From CAYOHP01 sp964403795 [NCBI: uncultured bacterium] (GTDB lineage: Bacteria > Muiribacteriota > UBA6191 > CAZXTJ01): a stretch of 42,136 bases of DNA. Numbering within the stretch: the stretch's first letter is position 1; each line of letters begins with the position of its first letter. Location of the stretch: assembly GCA_964403795.1 (NCBI GenBank), contig CAYOHP010000040.1, forward strand, positions 5,409 to 47,544, given 5' to 3'. Below, one piece after another: positions 6,048 through 14,741 of the stretch. Below the pieces are notes generated by a model. The model saw only the letters and a list, made by a program, of their open reading frames with translations. It ran no database searches and was not told where the DNA came from. The position numbers and the translations under genes are program-made.

Positions 6048-8213
6048 GTGGTGAAGGCCCGGGGTCTGGTCCCGATCGAGTCGATGCCCGACGAGATCGA
6101 GGTCCGCGACGCGGTCGAGGCCGTCTACGGGACCGATCTCGACTGGTGCGTGGAGCGCCTGCGGCGCGGCGCTTCGGTCCTGATCGAGTGCGACAAGCAG
6201 CTGACCCAGCACCTCTACGTGGCGATCCGGGGGAGACTCAGGGCCGGGGAAGGGTCGCGCAAGCGGGGCTGCCGGCTGGTCGACGGCCGCAAAGTCGAGG
6301 GCCCCGGGGGGCTGGTCCAGAAGACCCTCGCCGACCTGGCCGCGGCGGTGCAGGAAGCCACGCCCGAGACCATCGTGGTGCTCCCCCATCTCGACGTCCT
6401 GACCACCACCACCCGCAGCGGCCTCACCATGGAGGCCCGCGAGGCGGTGATCTGGTTCTACGAGAACCCCGAGGCCGTGTTCCTGGGGTTCAAGGACCTC
6501 CACTTCGAGCTCCCGGAGGTGATGACCGACCTGTTCCCGGCCCGCCGGAGCTTCGTCGGGTGTCCCCGGGATGCCCTGTCCCGGGTGATCCTGCGCCGGG
6601 AGGCCCGCAAGTTCGCGGTCGACGGTTTCAATCCCTACCAGCTCTACAAGTACGTCTCGGGCCTGAACGTCCTCAAGGTGCGAAGGGTCCTCGAGCAGTT
6701 CCACGACCACCGCGATTTCGATCCCGCCCATCCCGAGACCCGGACCCGGATCCTCCGGGAGATCCGGCGCATGACGGTGGTCGGGGGCATGGAGCTCCCC
6801 CAGGTCGACTTCGAGACCGACATCGGCGGCTACGACGACGTGAAGGCCCGTCTCCGCCGGGACCTCTGCGACCTCTTCGCCCGCCGGGACCAGCTCACCG
6901 ACCCCGACGAGGTGAGAGCCCTGGAGGAACTCCTCCCCAAGGGCATCATCTTCTCCGGGCCCCCCGGGACCGGGAAGACCTACTTCGCCAAGGCCTTGGC
7001 CACCTGGCTCGACGCCACCCTCCAGGTGGTGTCGGGGCCCGAGCTGAAGAGCAAGTGGGTGGGGGAATCCGAGGCCAACCTGCGCCGGATCTTCCACCAG
7101 GCCCGGGAGTCGGCGCCCGCCATCCTGGTCTTCGACGAGCTCGACAGCTTCGCCACCCGGCGCGGGATGTACACCGCCAGCGGGGTGGAGCACTCGATGG
7201 TGAACCAGCTGCTCACGGAGATGGACGGCTTCCACAAGGAGGAGCTGGTCCTGGTGATCGGTACCACCAACTTCGTGGAGGCCCTGGATCCCGCCCTGCT
7301 CCGGCCCGGCCGGTTCGAACTCCAGATCCAGATCCCCTACCCGGACGACGGGGACCGGAGGAAGATCCTGGCCGTGCATGCCAGGAAGTTCGGTCTCGAC
7401 CTTCCCGAGGAACTGCTCCAGACCCTGGCGCGCAAGACCGCCGGGTTCGTCGACCGCAGCCAAGGGATCCGCTTCTCCGGCGACCACCTCTTCGCGGTCT
7501 GCCGTCGCCTGAAGCGCGAGCAGATCCGGAAGGGGGCGCATCCCATCACCGAGGCCGAGGCCGTCGAGGCCCTGGCCCGGGAGGGGGCCGAGGACGTGGT
7601 GTTGAACGCCGACGAGGAGAGGGTGGTGGCCAGCCACGAGGCCGGCCACGCCCTGGTGGCGGCGTTGGTCCCGGGGGCCCAGTTCCCGGAGAAGATCGTG
7701 ATCCAGCCCGACGAGGCCATGGCGCTCGGGTACGTGATCCGAGAGGTCAAGAAGAACCGCTACGTGACCAGCCGCAGCGAACTCGAGGCGACCCTGGCCA
7801 TGGGCCTGGGCGGCCGGTGCGCCGAGGAGCTCCTGATCGGGGAGATCGGGGTCGGCGCCTACGACGATCTGCGGAAGGCCACCGAGCTCGCCTCCATGAT
7901 GGTCGAGACCCTGGGGATGTCCGACCTCGGGGTGGCGGTGTACTGGACCCAGACGGGTCCCGGCGAGGCCAGTCGGAGAGCGGTCTCGCCCGAGACCCAG
8001 AAGCGGATCGACGACGAGGTGGCCCGGATCCTGGACGCCGCCTACCGGAAGGCCCGCACCGTGCTCTCGGAGAACCTCGAGGTCCTGAAGAAGATCGTGG
8101 CCGTGCTGCTCGAGAAGAAGACCCTGGACGGCAAGCAGTTCCGGTCCCTACTGGCGGAGGCGGGCATTGGGCAAGATCACCCTGAAGCTCAGGTGCGACC
8201 GGCGCACGGGTAA
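6048..8213 (+). CDS. Soluble FtsH-type AAA+ metalloprotease with extra N-terminal AAA-like domain
   Basis: A 721-aa ATP-dependent zinc protease. The AAA module has Walker A GPPGTGKT (residues 304-311), Walker B FDELDS (Asp363, Glu364), and a second region of homology ending DPALLRPGRFE. The M41 protease part has HEAGH (His530, Glu531, His534) and the third ligand in YDDLRKATELA (Asp607), so all catalytic residues are present. Unlike housekeeping FtsH there is no membrane segment. Instead about 250 N-terminal residues resemble a degenerate AAA domain, with a weak P-loop-like stretch (RGASVLIECDK) and a Walker B-like strand (TIVVLPHLDVL). The start is a GTG at 6048 (or 6051) after GAGGAG. Within the cluster it is likely the effector or quality-control engine, while MoxR/vWA may act as switch; that is inference. 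Confidence 0.9.
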   Translation: MVKARGLVPIESMPDEIEVRDAVEAVYGTDLDWCVERLRRGASVLIECDKQLTQHLYVAIRGRLRAGEGSRKRGCRLVDGRKVEGPGGLVQKTLADLAAAVQEATPETIVVLPHLDVLTTTTRSGLTMEAREAVIWFYENPEAVFLGFKDLHFELPEVMTDLFPARRSFVGCPRDALSRVILRREARKFAVDGFNPYQLYKYVSGLNVLKVRRVLEQFHDHRDFDPAHPETRTRILREIRRMTVVGGMELPQVDFETDIGGYDDVKARLRRDLCDLFARRDQLTDPDEVRALEELLPKGIIFSGPPGTGKTYFAKALATWLDATLQVVSGPELKSKWVGESEANLRRIFHQARESAPAILVFDELDSFATRRGMYTASGVEHSMVNQLLTEMDGFHKEELVLVIGTTNFVEALDPALLRPGRFELQIQIPYPDDGDRRKILAVHARKFGLDLPEELLQTLARKTAGFVDRSQGIRFSGDHLFAVCRRLKREQIRKGAHPITEAEAVEALAREGAEDVVLNADEERVVASHEAGHALVAALVPGAQFPEKIVIQPDEAMALGYVIREVKKNRYVTSRSELEATLAMGLGGRCAEELLIGEIGVGAYDDLRKATELASMMVETLGMSDLGVAVYWTQTGPGEASRRAVSPETQKRIDDEVARILDAAYRKARTVLSENLEVLKKIVAVLLEKKTLDGKQFRSLLAEAGIGQDHPEAQVRPAHG

Positions 8214-8430
8214 GAAGGACATCCTCGTCGAGTACGAGTCGGACGAGGACGCCACCGGGTTCGAGCACGAGCGGCGCCACCGGCGGATCGTCGAAGAGCT
8301 GATCGCCAAGGGAGTCCTCGACCGGGAAGAGCTCGGCCAGGTCGTCCGGGTCCGGCCCGGGACCACGGTGGCGGTGGGCGACGCGGCCGGCGAACCGGAA
8401 GCCGAGGCCTCGAAGCAGGGTTCGTCCTGA
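8167..8430 (+). CDS. Small protein (87 aa) overlapping the FtsH-type gene
   Basis: An 87-aa protein that overlaps the end of the protease gene by 47 bp, with a TTG start at 8167. It begins with a beta-strand pattern (KITLKLRCDRRTGKKDILVEYE) followed by an acidic His/Arg-rich stretch (EHERRHRRIVEELIAKG) and a flexible tail. The small size, the coupling to the FtsH-type gene and the strand pattern fit the small partner found in FtsH ternary loci; I cannot name it more precisely. It might act as adaptor or peptide-like tag for the protease. The overlap means the two genes are translated together. Confidence 0.65.
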   Translation: MGKITLKLRCDRRTGKKDILVEYESDEDATGFEHERRHRRIVEELIAKGVLDREELGQVVRVRPGTTVAVGDAAGEPEAEASKQGSS

Positions 8431-8540
8431 CCTCGCCGCGGGCAGGGAGGTCCCTCGTCTTCGCCGATCGGGGCGAGCTCGAGAGGGGCCTGGGCCGCTC
8501 CGGCCATGGCGGATTCCTCTCCCGACCATGCGAGTCCCTG

Positions 8541-11500
8541 GTGGCTCGGGTCGCGGGGAGGGGAGACCCCTCCTTCGTCCTGATGGGAGACGGGATCCCG
8601 GCCGAGGGCATCGCGGGAGCCAGTCTGCGGGAGCTCTCCCGCCAGGGGGATCGTCTGGTCGGCCCGGGCTTCGAGGCCGAGGTGATCGCCGCGAGGTCCC
8701 TGGCCTCGCCTCTCCTGGCGGTCGAGCCCAGGCCCTGGAAGTCCGATCCCAGGGTGGTCTCGGCGGTGGCCCTGTTCCGCGATCCGGGGGACTACGCGCG
8801 GGCGGTGGGCGCGGCGGTGGCCCTGGGACACGAACGGCTCCGGGGTGCCCGCCTGGAGGAGGGATCGCTCGTCCTGATGGTGGAGGAGCCGTCCTGGTTC
8901 CTGATGGAGACCTGGCACGAGGAGGCCGTCGCCCGGGTGCTCTGGCGCCCCGAGGGCCCACCGCTCTACCTGCCGTGGGGAGCGGAGCACCCGCTCAGGG
9001 CCAGGCTCAGGGGACTCGAGACCGGGGACAGGGTCTGGCTCCTTCCCGACTCCCAGGGCTTCGTGGCCGTCCCTTCCCGCGAGTTCACCGACCTGGTCCC
9101 CTCGCTCCAGCTCGATCTGCCCCGGGTCGTAGACCGTTGCTGGCAGGCCCGGGGCGAGCCGCCTCCGGTCCGGATCGCGCTCCGCTGGGGGCATCGAGCC
9201 ACCCCCGAGGAGCCCTCGCTCTGGCTCCTCCCGGATCCGGGTGCCCCCGAAGTCGAGGCCCTGGTGGAACGGCTGGCGGAACGGGACCTCCGCAGCCTCC
9301 AGCTCGCCATGGTCGCCCACGGCGACAGCTACCGCTTCCTGGTCCGACGGCTGGCGACGGGAGGTGGGGTCCGGGAAGCTCCACCCGAGATCCCGGGCCT
9401 GGCGTTCGCCGCCTACGCCGGCTACGGGAATCTCTTCCTGCCCCGGGACCGGATGCTCGAGCCTCCGGTCCGCAAGGATCGGCTGCGCAGCCTCTTCGGT
9501 CTGGTGCCGGGAGAGCTGGTCCTGCTCTACCCTGGGGCGCCCGCCCCGGGTAGCCGTCAGGTCCCTCCCCCGGGAGTCGAGTCCGGACCGAAATCGCGGG
9601 AAGGGATGCTGCTGATGCGGGTCCCTGAGCGCGCCTTCCATCCGCTCCCGGCCATCGTCGACTACCAGGTCGAGGCCCACCGGGAAGAGGTCGAGGTGCT
9701 GATCCGGAGCGCGGTGTTCGATTTCGGTCCGCTGGAGTTCGCGCCCGTGCGGGAGCCGTCCCGGGTCAAGGACAAGGAGGCCCGGGGCGCGGATCCGGTG
9801 CCGAGGGATCCGGACCGGGGTGGTCGTAGCCAGGACGAGGAGGAGGCGGAGCCGACCCCGGTCGAGACCCGACCCGTGGCCACCGAGGTCCTGTCGCCCA
9901 CCCCGGTCAAGGTCGCGGATCCCGTGCCCCGGGAGGACGTCGGGGACGATGCCCGGGGAATGGAACTGGCCCGCAGGACCACCGAGGAGGACGGGCCCGG
10001 GCCCTGGCGCGAGCTGGCCAGGCACGAACGGGCACGAGGTCGGATCCGGGAATCCGTGTTCGCCCTCGAGGAGGCGATGTGGCGCTCCCGAGGCGAGGAG
10101 GAGGCCCGCGACCGGGAGGAGCTGGCCCAGGTACTCCGATCCATGCTCGGGCCCGCGATCGCCGAGGATCCGGGCCGCCTGACCGGCCTGGCGGGCGCCG
10201 GTCGCGGGGATCCGGAACGCTCCGGGGCCGCAGCCTGGCTGCTGGCCCACGACGCCGCCTCCCGGGTCGCCAAGGACGGCACCGCCCGGGTCCTCCCCGA
10301 GGTCACCGCGGTGCTCCGGGAAGCGCCGCTTCGGCGCAAGGTGCGCTGGCTGGCCTGGGCTCCCGTCCTGGCGCTGTCCCGGGACGAGACCGAGGAGGAG
10401 AGGCAGCGCGAGGAGATCCTCGGATCGCTCTCCCGGAGGGGCCTGGATGCCGACGATCGTCCATGGTTCCTGGGGCGACTGCTCCGGGAGAGGGCCGGGC
10501 TCGAGGAATGGAGCCGGGCCGGCGATCTCCCCGAGCTGCTCGATCTGCTCGCCGAGGCCGCCGGGTCGGTGCCGCCCGGCAATTTCCGCCAGGAAGCCGA
10601 AGCCATGGTGGGCAGGACCCGGCTGGAAGCCGAGCGCGAGGGGAGGGAGCGGGAGCTCCTGGAGGCCCTGGAGGCGCGGCTGGGGGACCCCGAGGAACTC
10701 GATCCCAGCGTGGCATCCCACCTCGCCGCCGCCACCTGCCAGGTCGACGCGGCCCGGGGCACGACCCGGTTCCGGAGTGTCCTCCGTCGCCTCCGGGACT
10801 CGGGCGAACTCTCGGGCCAGGACCGGATCTTCGGGAACGTCTTCGACGACCTGCTGGCGGCCGAGCGGACCACCGGGATCCGTCCCCTCCTCACTCTCGC
10901 CATGGAAGTGCTGGCGGAACTTCCGCCGTCGCGGCGGGCCCGCACCCTGGCCGAAGTGGCCCCCAGCCTGGCCGGGCTGGGGCTGGAGCGGGAGGCTCTC
11001 GAGCTAGCGCTGGGAATGGTCGGGGACCCGGAGGTGCGGGACGACCTGTACCTGGTCGAGCGGGTGGCGGTGGCGGCCAAGGAACTCTCGGGCCGGGAGA
11101 GCCTCCCGAGGAGCTTCTGGGAGGAGGTCGCGGGTGCCCTGGACCGTTCCGGGGAACGCTTCGACGCCCTCTACCTCGACCTCCTGGAAGAAGCGGTCTC
11201 GGTCCTGGGCCAGGGTCTGGTCGAGCGCCTCGAGACCCGGGTACTGGAGGATCCCGGGACCGGCTCCTACGGAGGCCTGGTGCTGGGGGCCTGCCGCCTG
11301 CGCCTGCTGGCGGAGACCGGTCGGCAGGCCGAGGGCCTCGCCCAGGTGGAGGCCGGGATCGCCGGCTGTTGGTCCCTCCCGGACATGGCCGAGCGCACCC
11401 GCTCCCTGTCGCGCTACGTCCGGGCCCTGGCCCACCTCGGCAATCCGGTCCGGGGCGCCCAGGTACTGGAGACCGTGGTGGAGGCGGCCCAGCGACGACG

Positions 11501-12200
11501 CGGCAAGGACCTCGACGAGTTCTTCCACGCCGAGATCCTGGGCGAGGTGGCGCGCACGGCCGGCCGTCTGGGCGACCCGGAGCGGGCGGTCAAGCTCCTG
11601 GAGGCGATCATGGCCGGGGTGGAGGCCCGCCTCTCGGGAGGCCGGGAGGAGGCGAGCCTGCTCTTCGAGGTGCTCTCCGGAGGGATCGAGGTGCTGCTCG
11701 AACTCGGGGAGTTCCGGGCCGGGCTGCCGCTGGTCGGTCGGATCGAGGATGCGGTGCGGGCCCGATTGGCGGCGGAGCGGGGGGTCCACCGGGGACCCCT
11801 GTTCTTCCTCCACCGGAGCCGGGTGGTCTGCGCCCGGGCCCTGCTCTTCATGGGCTACGACGAGCGCGGGACCGAGGCGCTGACCGGCGCCCTCCGGGGC
11901 TTCCAGCAGGTGACCGCGCTCGACCGTCCCGACCTGCTCCACGAGGCGGCCCGGGTCCTGCCCCAGATCGAGGTGGGCCGTCGCCGCGAGGCGGTGGCCG
12001 CCATGGTCGAACTCATGCGGAAGACCGACGACTACGGGGAGTACCATCGGCGCTGCCTGGCCGAGGTCGTCGCCTCGCTGGCCGCCGCGATCCGGCCCGG
12101 GAGCGACGCCTATCGCCGGGAGCTGTCCCGCTGGGACGCCCTGGAGGCCAGGGCGATCCGGACCCGGGTGAGCCGGGAACATCCCTCCCGGGGAAGGTGA
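8541..12200 (+). CDS. Giant two-part protein: beta-rich N-terminus and helical repeats
   Basis: A protein of 1219 aa from the first usual start (GTG 8541). The reading frame stays open, with strong G/C third positions, back to a CTG at 8427 that overlaps the previous stop. The upstream codons (giving SLVFADRGELERGL among others) look coding, so the true protein is probably 1257 aa. The first 400 or so residues are rich in short beta strands and resemble the beta-propeller-like 'bpX' proteins of MoxR/vWA ternary systems. A Pro/Glu/Asp linker follows (about 405-480). The last 700 residues are all helical and look like TPR/HEAT-type repeats (for example LGDPERAVKLLEAIM). No enzymatic motif is seen. 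It probably acts as a scaffold or sensor; the operon places it directly before moxR. Confidence 0.8.
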   Translation: MARVAGRGDPSFVLMGDGIPAEGIAGASLRELSRQGDRLVGPGFEAEVIAARSLASPLLAVEPRPWKSDPRVVSAVALFRDPGDYARAVGAAVALGHERLRGARLEEGSLVLMVEEPSWFLMETWHEEAVARVLWRPEGPPLYLPWGAEHPLRARLRGLETGDRVWLLPDSQGFVAVPSREFTDLVPSLQLDLPRVVDRCWQARGEPPPVRIALRWGHRATPEEPSLWLLPDPGAPEVEALVERLAERDLRSLQLAMVAHGDSYRFLVRRLATGGGVREAPPEIPGLAFAAYAGYGNLFLPRDRMLEPPVRKDRLRSLFGLVPGELVLLYPGAPAPGSRQVPPPGVESGPKSREGMLLMRVPERAFHPLPAIVDYQVEAHREEVEVLIRSAVFDFGPLEFAPVREPSRVKDKEARGADPVPRDPDRGGRSQDEEEAEPTPVETRPVATEVLSPTPVKVADPVPREDVGDDARGMELARRTTEEDGPGPWRELARHERARGRIRESVFALEEAMWRSRGEEEARDREELAQVLRSMLGPAIAEDPGRLTGLAGAGRGDPERSGAAAWLLAHDAASRVAKDGTARVLPEVTAVLREAPLRRKVRWLAWAPVLALSRDETEEERQREEILGSLSRRGLDADDRPWFLGRLLRERAGLEEWSRAGDLPELLDLLAEAAGSVPPGNFRQEAEAMVGRTRLEAEREGRERELLEALEARLGDPEELDPSVASHLAAATCQVDAARGTTRFRSVLRRLRDSGELSGQDRIFGNVFDDLLAAERTTGIRPLLTLAMEVLAELPPSRRARTLAEVAPSLAGLGLEREALELALGMVGDPEVRDDLYLVERVAVAAKELSGRESLPRSFWEEVAGALDRSGERFDALYLDLLEEAVSVLGQGLVERLETRVLEDPGTGSYGGLVLGACRLRLLAETGRQAEGLAQVEAGIAGCWSLPDMAERTRSLSRYVRALAHLGNPVRGAQVLETVVEAAQRRRGKDLDEFFHAEILGEVARTAGRLGDPERAVKLLEAIMAGVEARLSGGREEASLLFEVLSGGIEVLLELGEFRAGLPLVGRIEDAVRARLAAERGVHRGPLFFLHRSRVVCARALLFMGYDERGTEALTGALRGFQQVTALDRPDLLHEAARVLPQIEVGRRREAVAAMVELMRKTDDYGEYHRRCLAEVVASLAAAIRPGSDAYRRELSRWDALEARAIRTRVSREHPSRGR

Positions 12201-12204
12201 CGGA

Positions 12205-13218
12205 GTGGAAGACTGGAGTCCCGCCCAGCTGGCGGACGAGATCGACGGGATCCGGGAGCGGATCCACGGGCTGCGCCGCACCCTGTCGAACTACTTCGTC
12301 GCCAAGGACGAACTGGTCGACACCATGATCCTGTCGGCTGCCACCGGCGAGCCGCTCCTGGTCGTGGGACGACCGGGTACCGCCAAGAGCGATCTGGTGA
12401 CCAAGTTCTGCGAAGGGCTGGGGGTCGAGGACGACTACTTCGAGTACATGCTGACGAAGTTCACCGAGCCCTCGGAGATCCTCGGACCCATCGACATCGA
12501 GCTGCTGAAGCAGGGGCGCTTCGTGCGCAAGGTGGAAGGCAAGCTCCCGACCGCCAAGGTGGCCTTCCTCGACGAGATCTTCAAATCGAACTCGGCGATC
12601 CTGAACGTGCTGCTCACGCTGATCAACGAGCGCAAGTTCTACCAGGACGGGCGCCCGGTGCGGGTGCCCCTCGTCATGCTCTTCGCCGCCACCAACGAGG
12701 TCCCGGAATTCCGGGAGCTCGACGCCTTGAAGGACCGCTTCGTGCTGAAGGTCCAGTCCCGGAGCGTCCAGGACGAGGCCTTCGACCAGTTGATCGACCG
12801 GGGCGTCGAGAACGAGACGCTGGCGGCCTTCCACCTCCGCCCCTGGGCCGGCAGGGCCCATCTCGAGGACTTCCTCAAGTTGAAGCGGCACATGGACCTC
12901 ACCATGTCGGGTCGGGGCGGTGCCGGGATCGGGGACTCGGATGCCCCGGTGGCCCGGGACCGGAGCAGGTTCTTCCCCCGCGACGTGGCCGACCTGTTCC
13001 GCCGGATCCTCCGGACCCTGGTCAAGGAGGAGAAGCTCTTCGTCTCGGATCGCAAGGTCGTGAAGCTCTACAAGATGCTCCGGACCCGGGCCTTCCTCTT
13101 CCACGGCGGGAGCGTGCGCAAGGAGGACCTGGTGCTCCTCCGCCACGTCGGGGAGCGGGAGAGCCACTTCCGCAGCGTGCCCGAGAAGGTCGACCGCCTG
13201 CTCGGCCTGGTCGAGTAG
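12205..13218 (+). CDS. MoxR-family AAA+ ATPase
   Basis: A 337-aa ATPase. Walker A is GRPGTAKS (residues 55-62, with the Ala-Lys-Ser form seen in RavA-like MoxR proteins) and Walker B is VAFLDEIF (Asp123, Glu124). The sensor-1 region reads LFAATNEVP and is preceded by the typical NERKFYQDG segment. The C-terminal third is the helical lid. MoxR proteins work as hexamers, usually with a vWA partner, to remodel or activate other proteins. The GTG start at 12205 lies 4 bp after the previous stop and the vWA gene follows 8 bp downstream, so MoxR and vWA are made together. The protein is cytosolic. Confidence 0.93.
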   Translation: MEDWSPAQLADEIDGIRERIHGLRRTLSNYFVAKDELVDTMILSAATGEPLLVVGRPGTAKSDLVTKFCEGLGVEDDYFEYMLTKFTEPSEILGPIDIELLKQGRFVRKVEGKLPTAKVAFLDEIFKSNSAILNVLLTLINERKFYQDGRPVRVPLVMLFAATNEVPEFRELDALKDRFVLKVQSRSVQDEAFDQLIDRGVENETLAAFHLRPWAGRAHLEDFLKLKRHMDLTMSGRGGAGIGDSDAPVARDRSRFFPRDVADLFRRILRTLVKEEKLFVSDRKVVKLYKMLRTRAFLFHGGSVRKEDLVLLRHVGERESHFRSVPEKVDRLLGLVE

Positions 13219-13226
13219 GCCTGCAG

Positions 13227-14723
13227 GTGGAGCCCCGCTGGGTACCCCAGGGCGAACTCGCCGATCTCCTGGCGGGCAGCCTGTACTGGTCCGGGACGGC
13301 CCTGGCGGATCCCGGGAGGACCCTGGCGAGGGGTGCCGGCTGGTATGCGGCGCTCTACGGGCTGGGGCTCGAGACCCTCCCGTTCGCGGTGGTCTTCGAC
13401 CTCGGCAACCTGCTCCTCCTGGGGCCCGCCTTCCCGCTCTCGGCCAGCGAGTGGCTCGACCGCTATCCTCCCGAGGAGCAGAAGGTCCGGGTGCACTACG
13501 GCAACGGCTTCCTGGCAGGGTTGGCCGACCGATCCTGGTTCCAGAGAGCCCATGACCTGGTGGCCGGCCATCGGGATCCGGATCCCGCCGTGGTCTTCGT
13601 GATCGAGCTCCTGGTGCGGGGCCTGGTCGACCAGGAGACCAGCCCCCTGGTGGTGCAGCCGGCGCGCTTCCAGCAGGTTCCCTGGGACCGGATGGCGGCG
13701 GAGGTACGGGAGAAGGGCGCGATCCCGGTCTATCGCGAGGCCCGCGACCGGATCGAGGCCTGGATGGAGCGGCCGGGCGGCCTGCGCATGGACCTGGAGG
13801 CGTTCCTCGATCGGGCTTCGATGCGGGCGGGGATCGAGGCCCTCGGGGAGCCGGAGCTCTTCGAGCTGGAGCACCTCTCGGTCCTCGATACCCGGGAGCG
13901 TCGTCTCTCGGCGCGCCACCTGAAGGCGGCCGAGGGCCTGCTCCCGGTCTCGACCTCGGCCGGCAGCCAGCGCCCCGCCGAGGCCGAGGAGGTCGAGGTC
14001 GAGGTCCCCGACGAGGGGACCTATCCCTCGGGAGGACTGGACGGACTCGCCAATCGAGGGTCCTGGGAGAACCTGGTCGCCAGCGAACTCATGTACCTCG
14101 ATCGCAGCGCCGAGGTCGACCTGTTCACGGTACGATTCGTGGAGGGCGAGCTGCTCTTCTACACCCGGGATGCCGGCCAGTTGCGCCGCCGCAAGCGGGC
14201 CCTCCACCTGGTGGTCGACCTCGGGCCCCGGAGCGTCGTCAAGCTCCCCGAGCATCCCTACCGGCAGGACGTCATGGTCGAGGCCATGGGGGTCCGCCTG
14301 GTGGCCGACCTCCTGGAAGCCTTCGAGAAGGACGCGGTCACGGTAACGGTCCATCTCTCGGGCAGCGAGGTCGGCATCCGCAGGGAACGATGGCGACTCC
14401 GCTTCCAGACCGAGATCCGGCGTGGCGAGGTCCAGGTCGAGGAAGGCGCGCCCGGGCTCGCCGGGGATTCCTCCCCGGAGACATGGGGAAGTCCTGCCCG
14501 GCGGACCTACGCCGTCTGGATCGGGGAGGATCCTCCCCTCGACCCTGCCCGGCGCCAGCGCCTGGAGAACGAGCAGGTCCTCGGGTTCGCGGTCCGGCTG
14601 GGAGCGCCCAGCCGACCCGGGGACCCGGATTGGAGCCTGGGACTGGAACTGGGGGAGGGGTTCGGCGAGGCCCTGGCCGAGGTGCGGGAGCGACTCCTGG
14701 GGGCCATCCTCGGTCTGGCGTGA
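13227..14723 (+). CDS. vWA-like protein with degenerate MIDAS, partner of MoxR
   Basis: A 498-aa protein. Residues 1-250 form a helical domain of unknown type. After an acidic linker (about 251-265) comes a stretch GGLDGLANRGSWENLVASELMYLD that I associate with vWA proteins of ternary systems. Then follows a Rossmann-like vWA core starting at about residue 322: the first strand ALHLVVDLG carries Asp331 at the place of the MIDAS aspartate, but the usual DxSxS is DLGPR here, so metal binding is doubtful. A final about 90 residues contain more strands. The GTG start at 13227 is 8 bp after moxR. It is likely the MoxR-regulated partner; with a broken MIDAS it may bind partners without metal. It ends 18 bp from the convergent HEAT gene. 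Confidence 0.75.
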   Translation: MEPRWVPQGELADLLAGSLYWSGTALADPGRTLARGAGWYAALYGLGLETLPFAVVFDLGNLLLLGPAFPLSASEWLDRYPPEEQKVRVHYGNGFLAGLADRSWFQRAHDLVAGHRDPDPAVVFVIELLVRGLVDQETSPLVVQPARFQQVPWDRMAAEVREKGAIPVYREARDRIEAWMERPGGLRMDLEAFLDRASMRAGIEALGEPELFELEHLSVLDTRERRLSARHLKAAEGLLPVSTSAGSQRPAEAEEVEVEVPDEGTYPSGGLDGLANRGSWENLVASELMYLDRSAEVDLFTVRFVEGELLFYTRDAGQLRRRKRALHLVVDLGPRSVVKLPEHPYRQDVMVEAMGVRLVADLLEAFEKDAVTVTVHLSGSEVGIRRERWRLRFQTEIRRGEVQVEEGAPGLAGDSSPETWGSPARRTYAVWIGEDPPLDPARRQRLENEQVLGFAVRLGAPSRPGDPDWSLGLELGEGFGEALAEVRERLLGAILGLA

Positions 14724-14741
14724 GGCCTCTGCTCCGGGCTC

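Noticed and set aside
7311-7325. GGTTCGAAC tRNA-like T-loop in the FtsH-type gene
   Set aside because: It encodes the conserved GRFE of the AAA domain and has no cloverleaf around it.
14724-14741. Possible terminator between the convergent vWA and HEAT genes
   Set aside because: Only 18 bp with no stem and no T-run; termination must occur by another mechanism or inside the genes.
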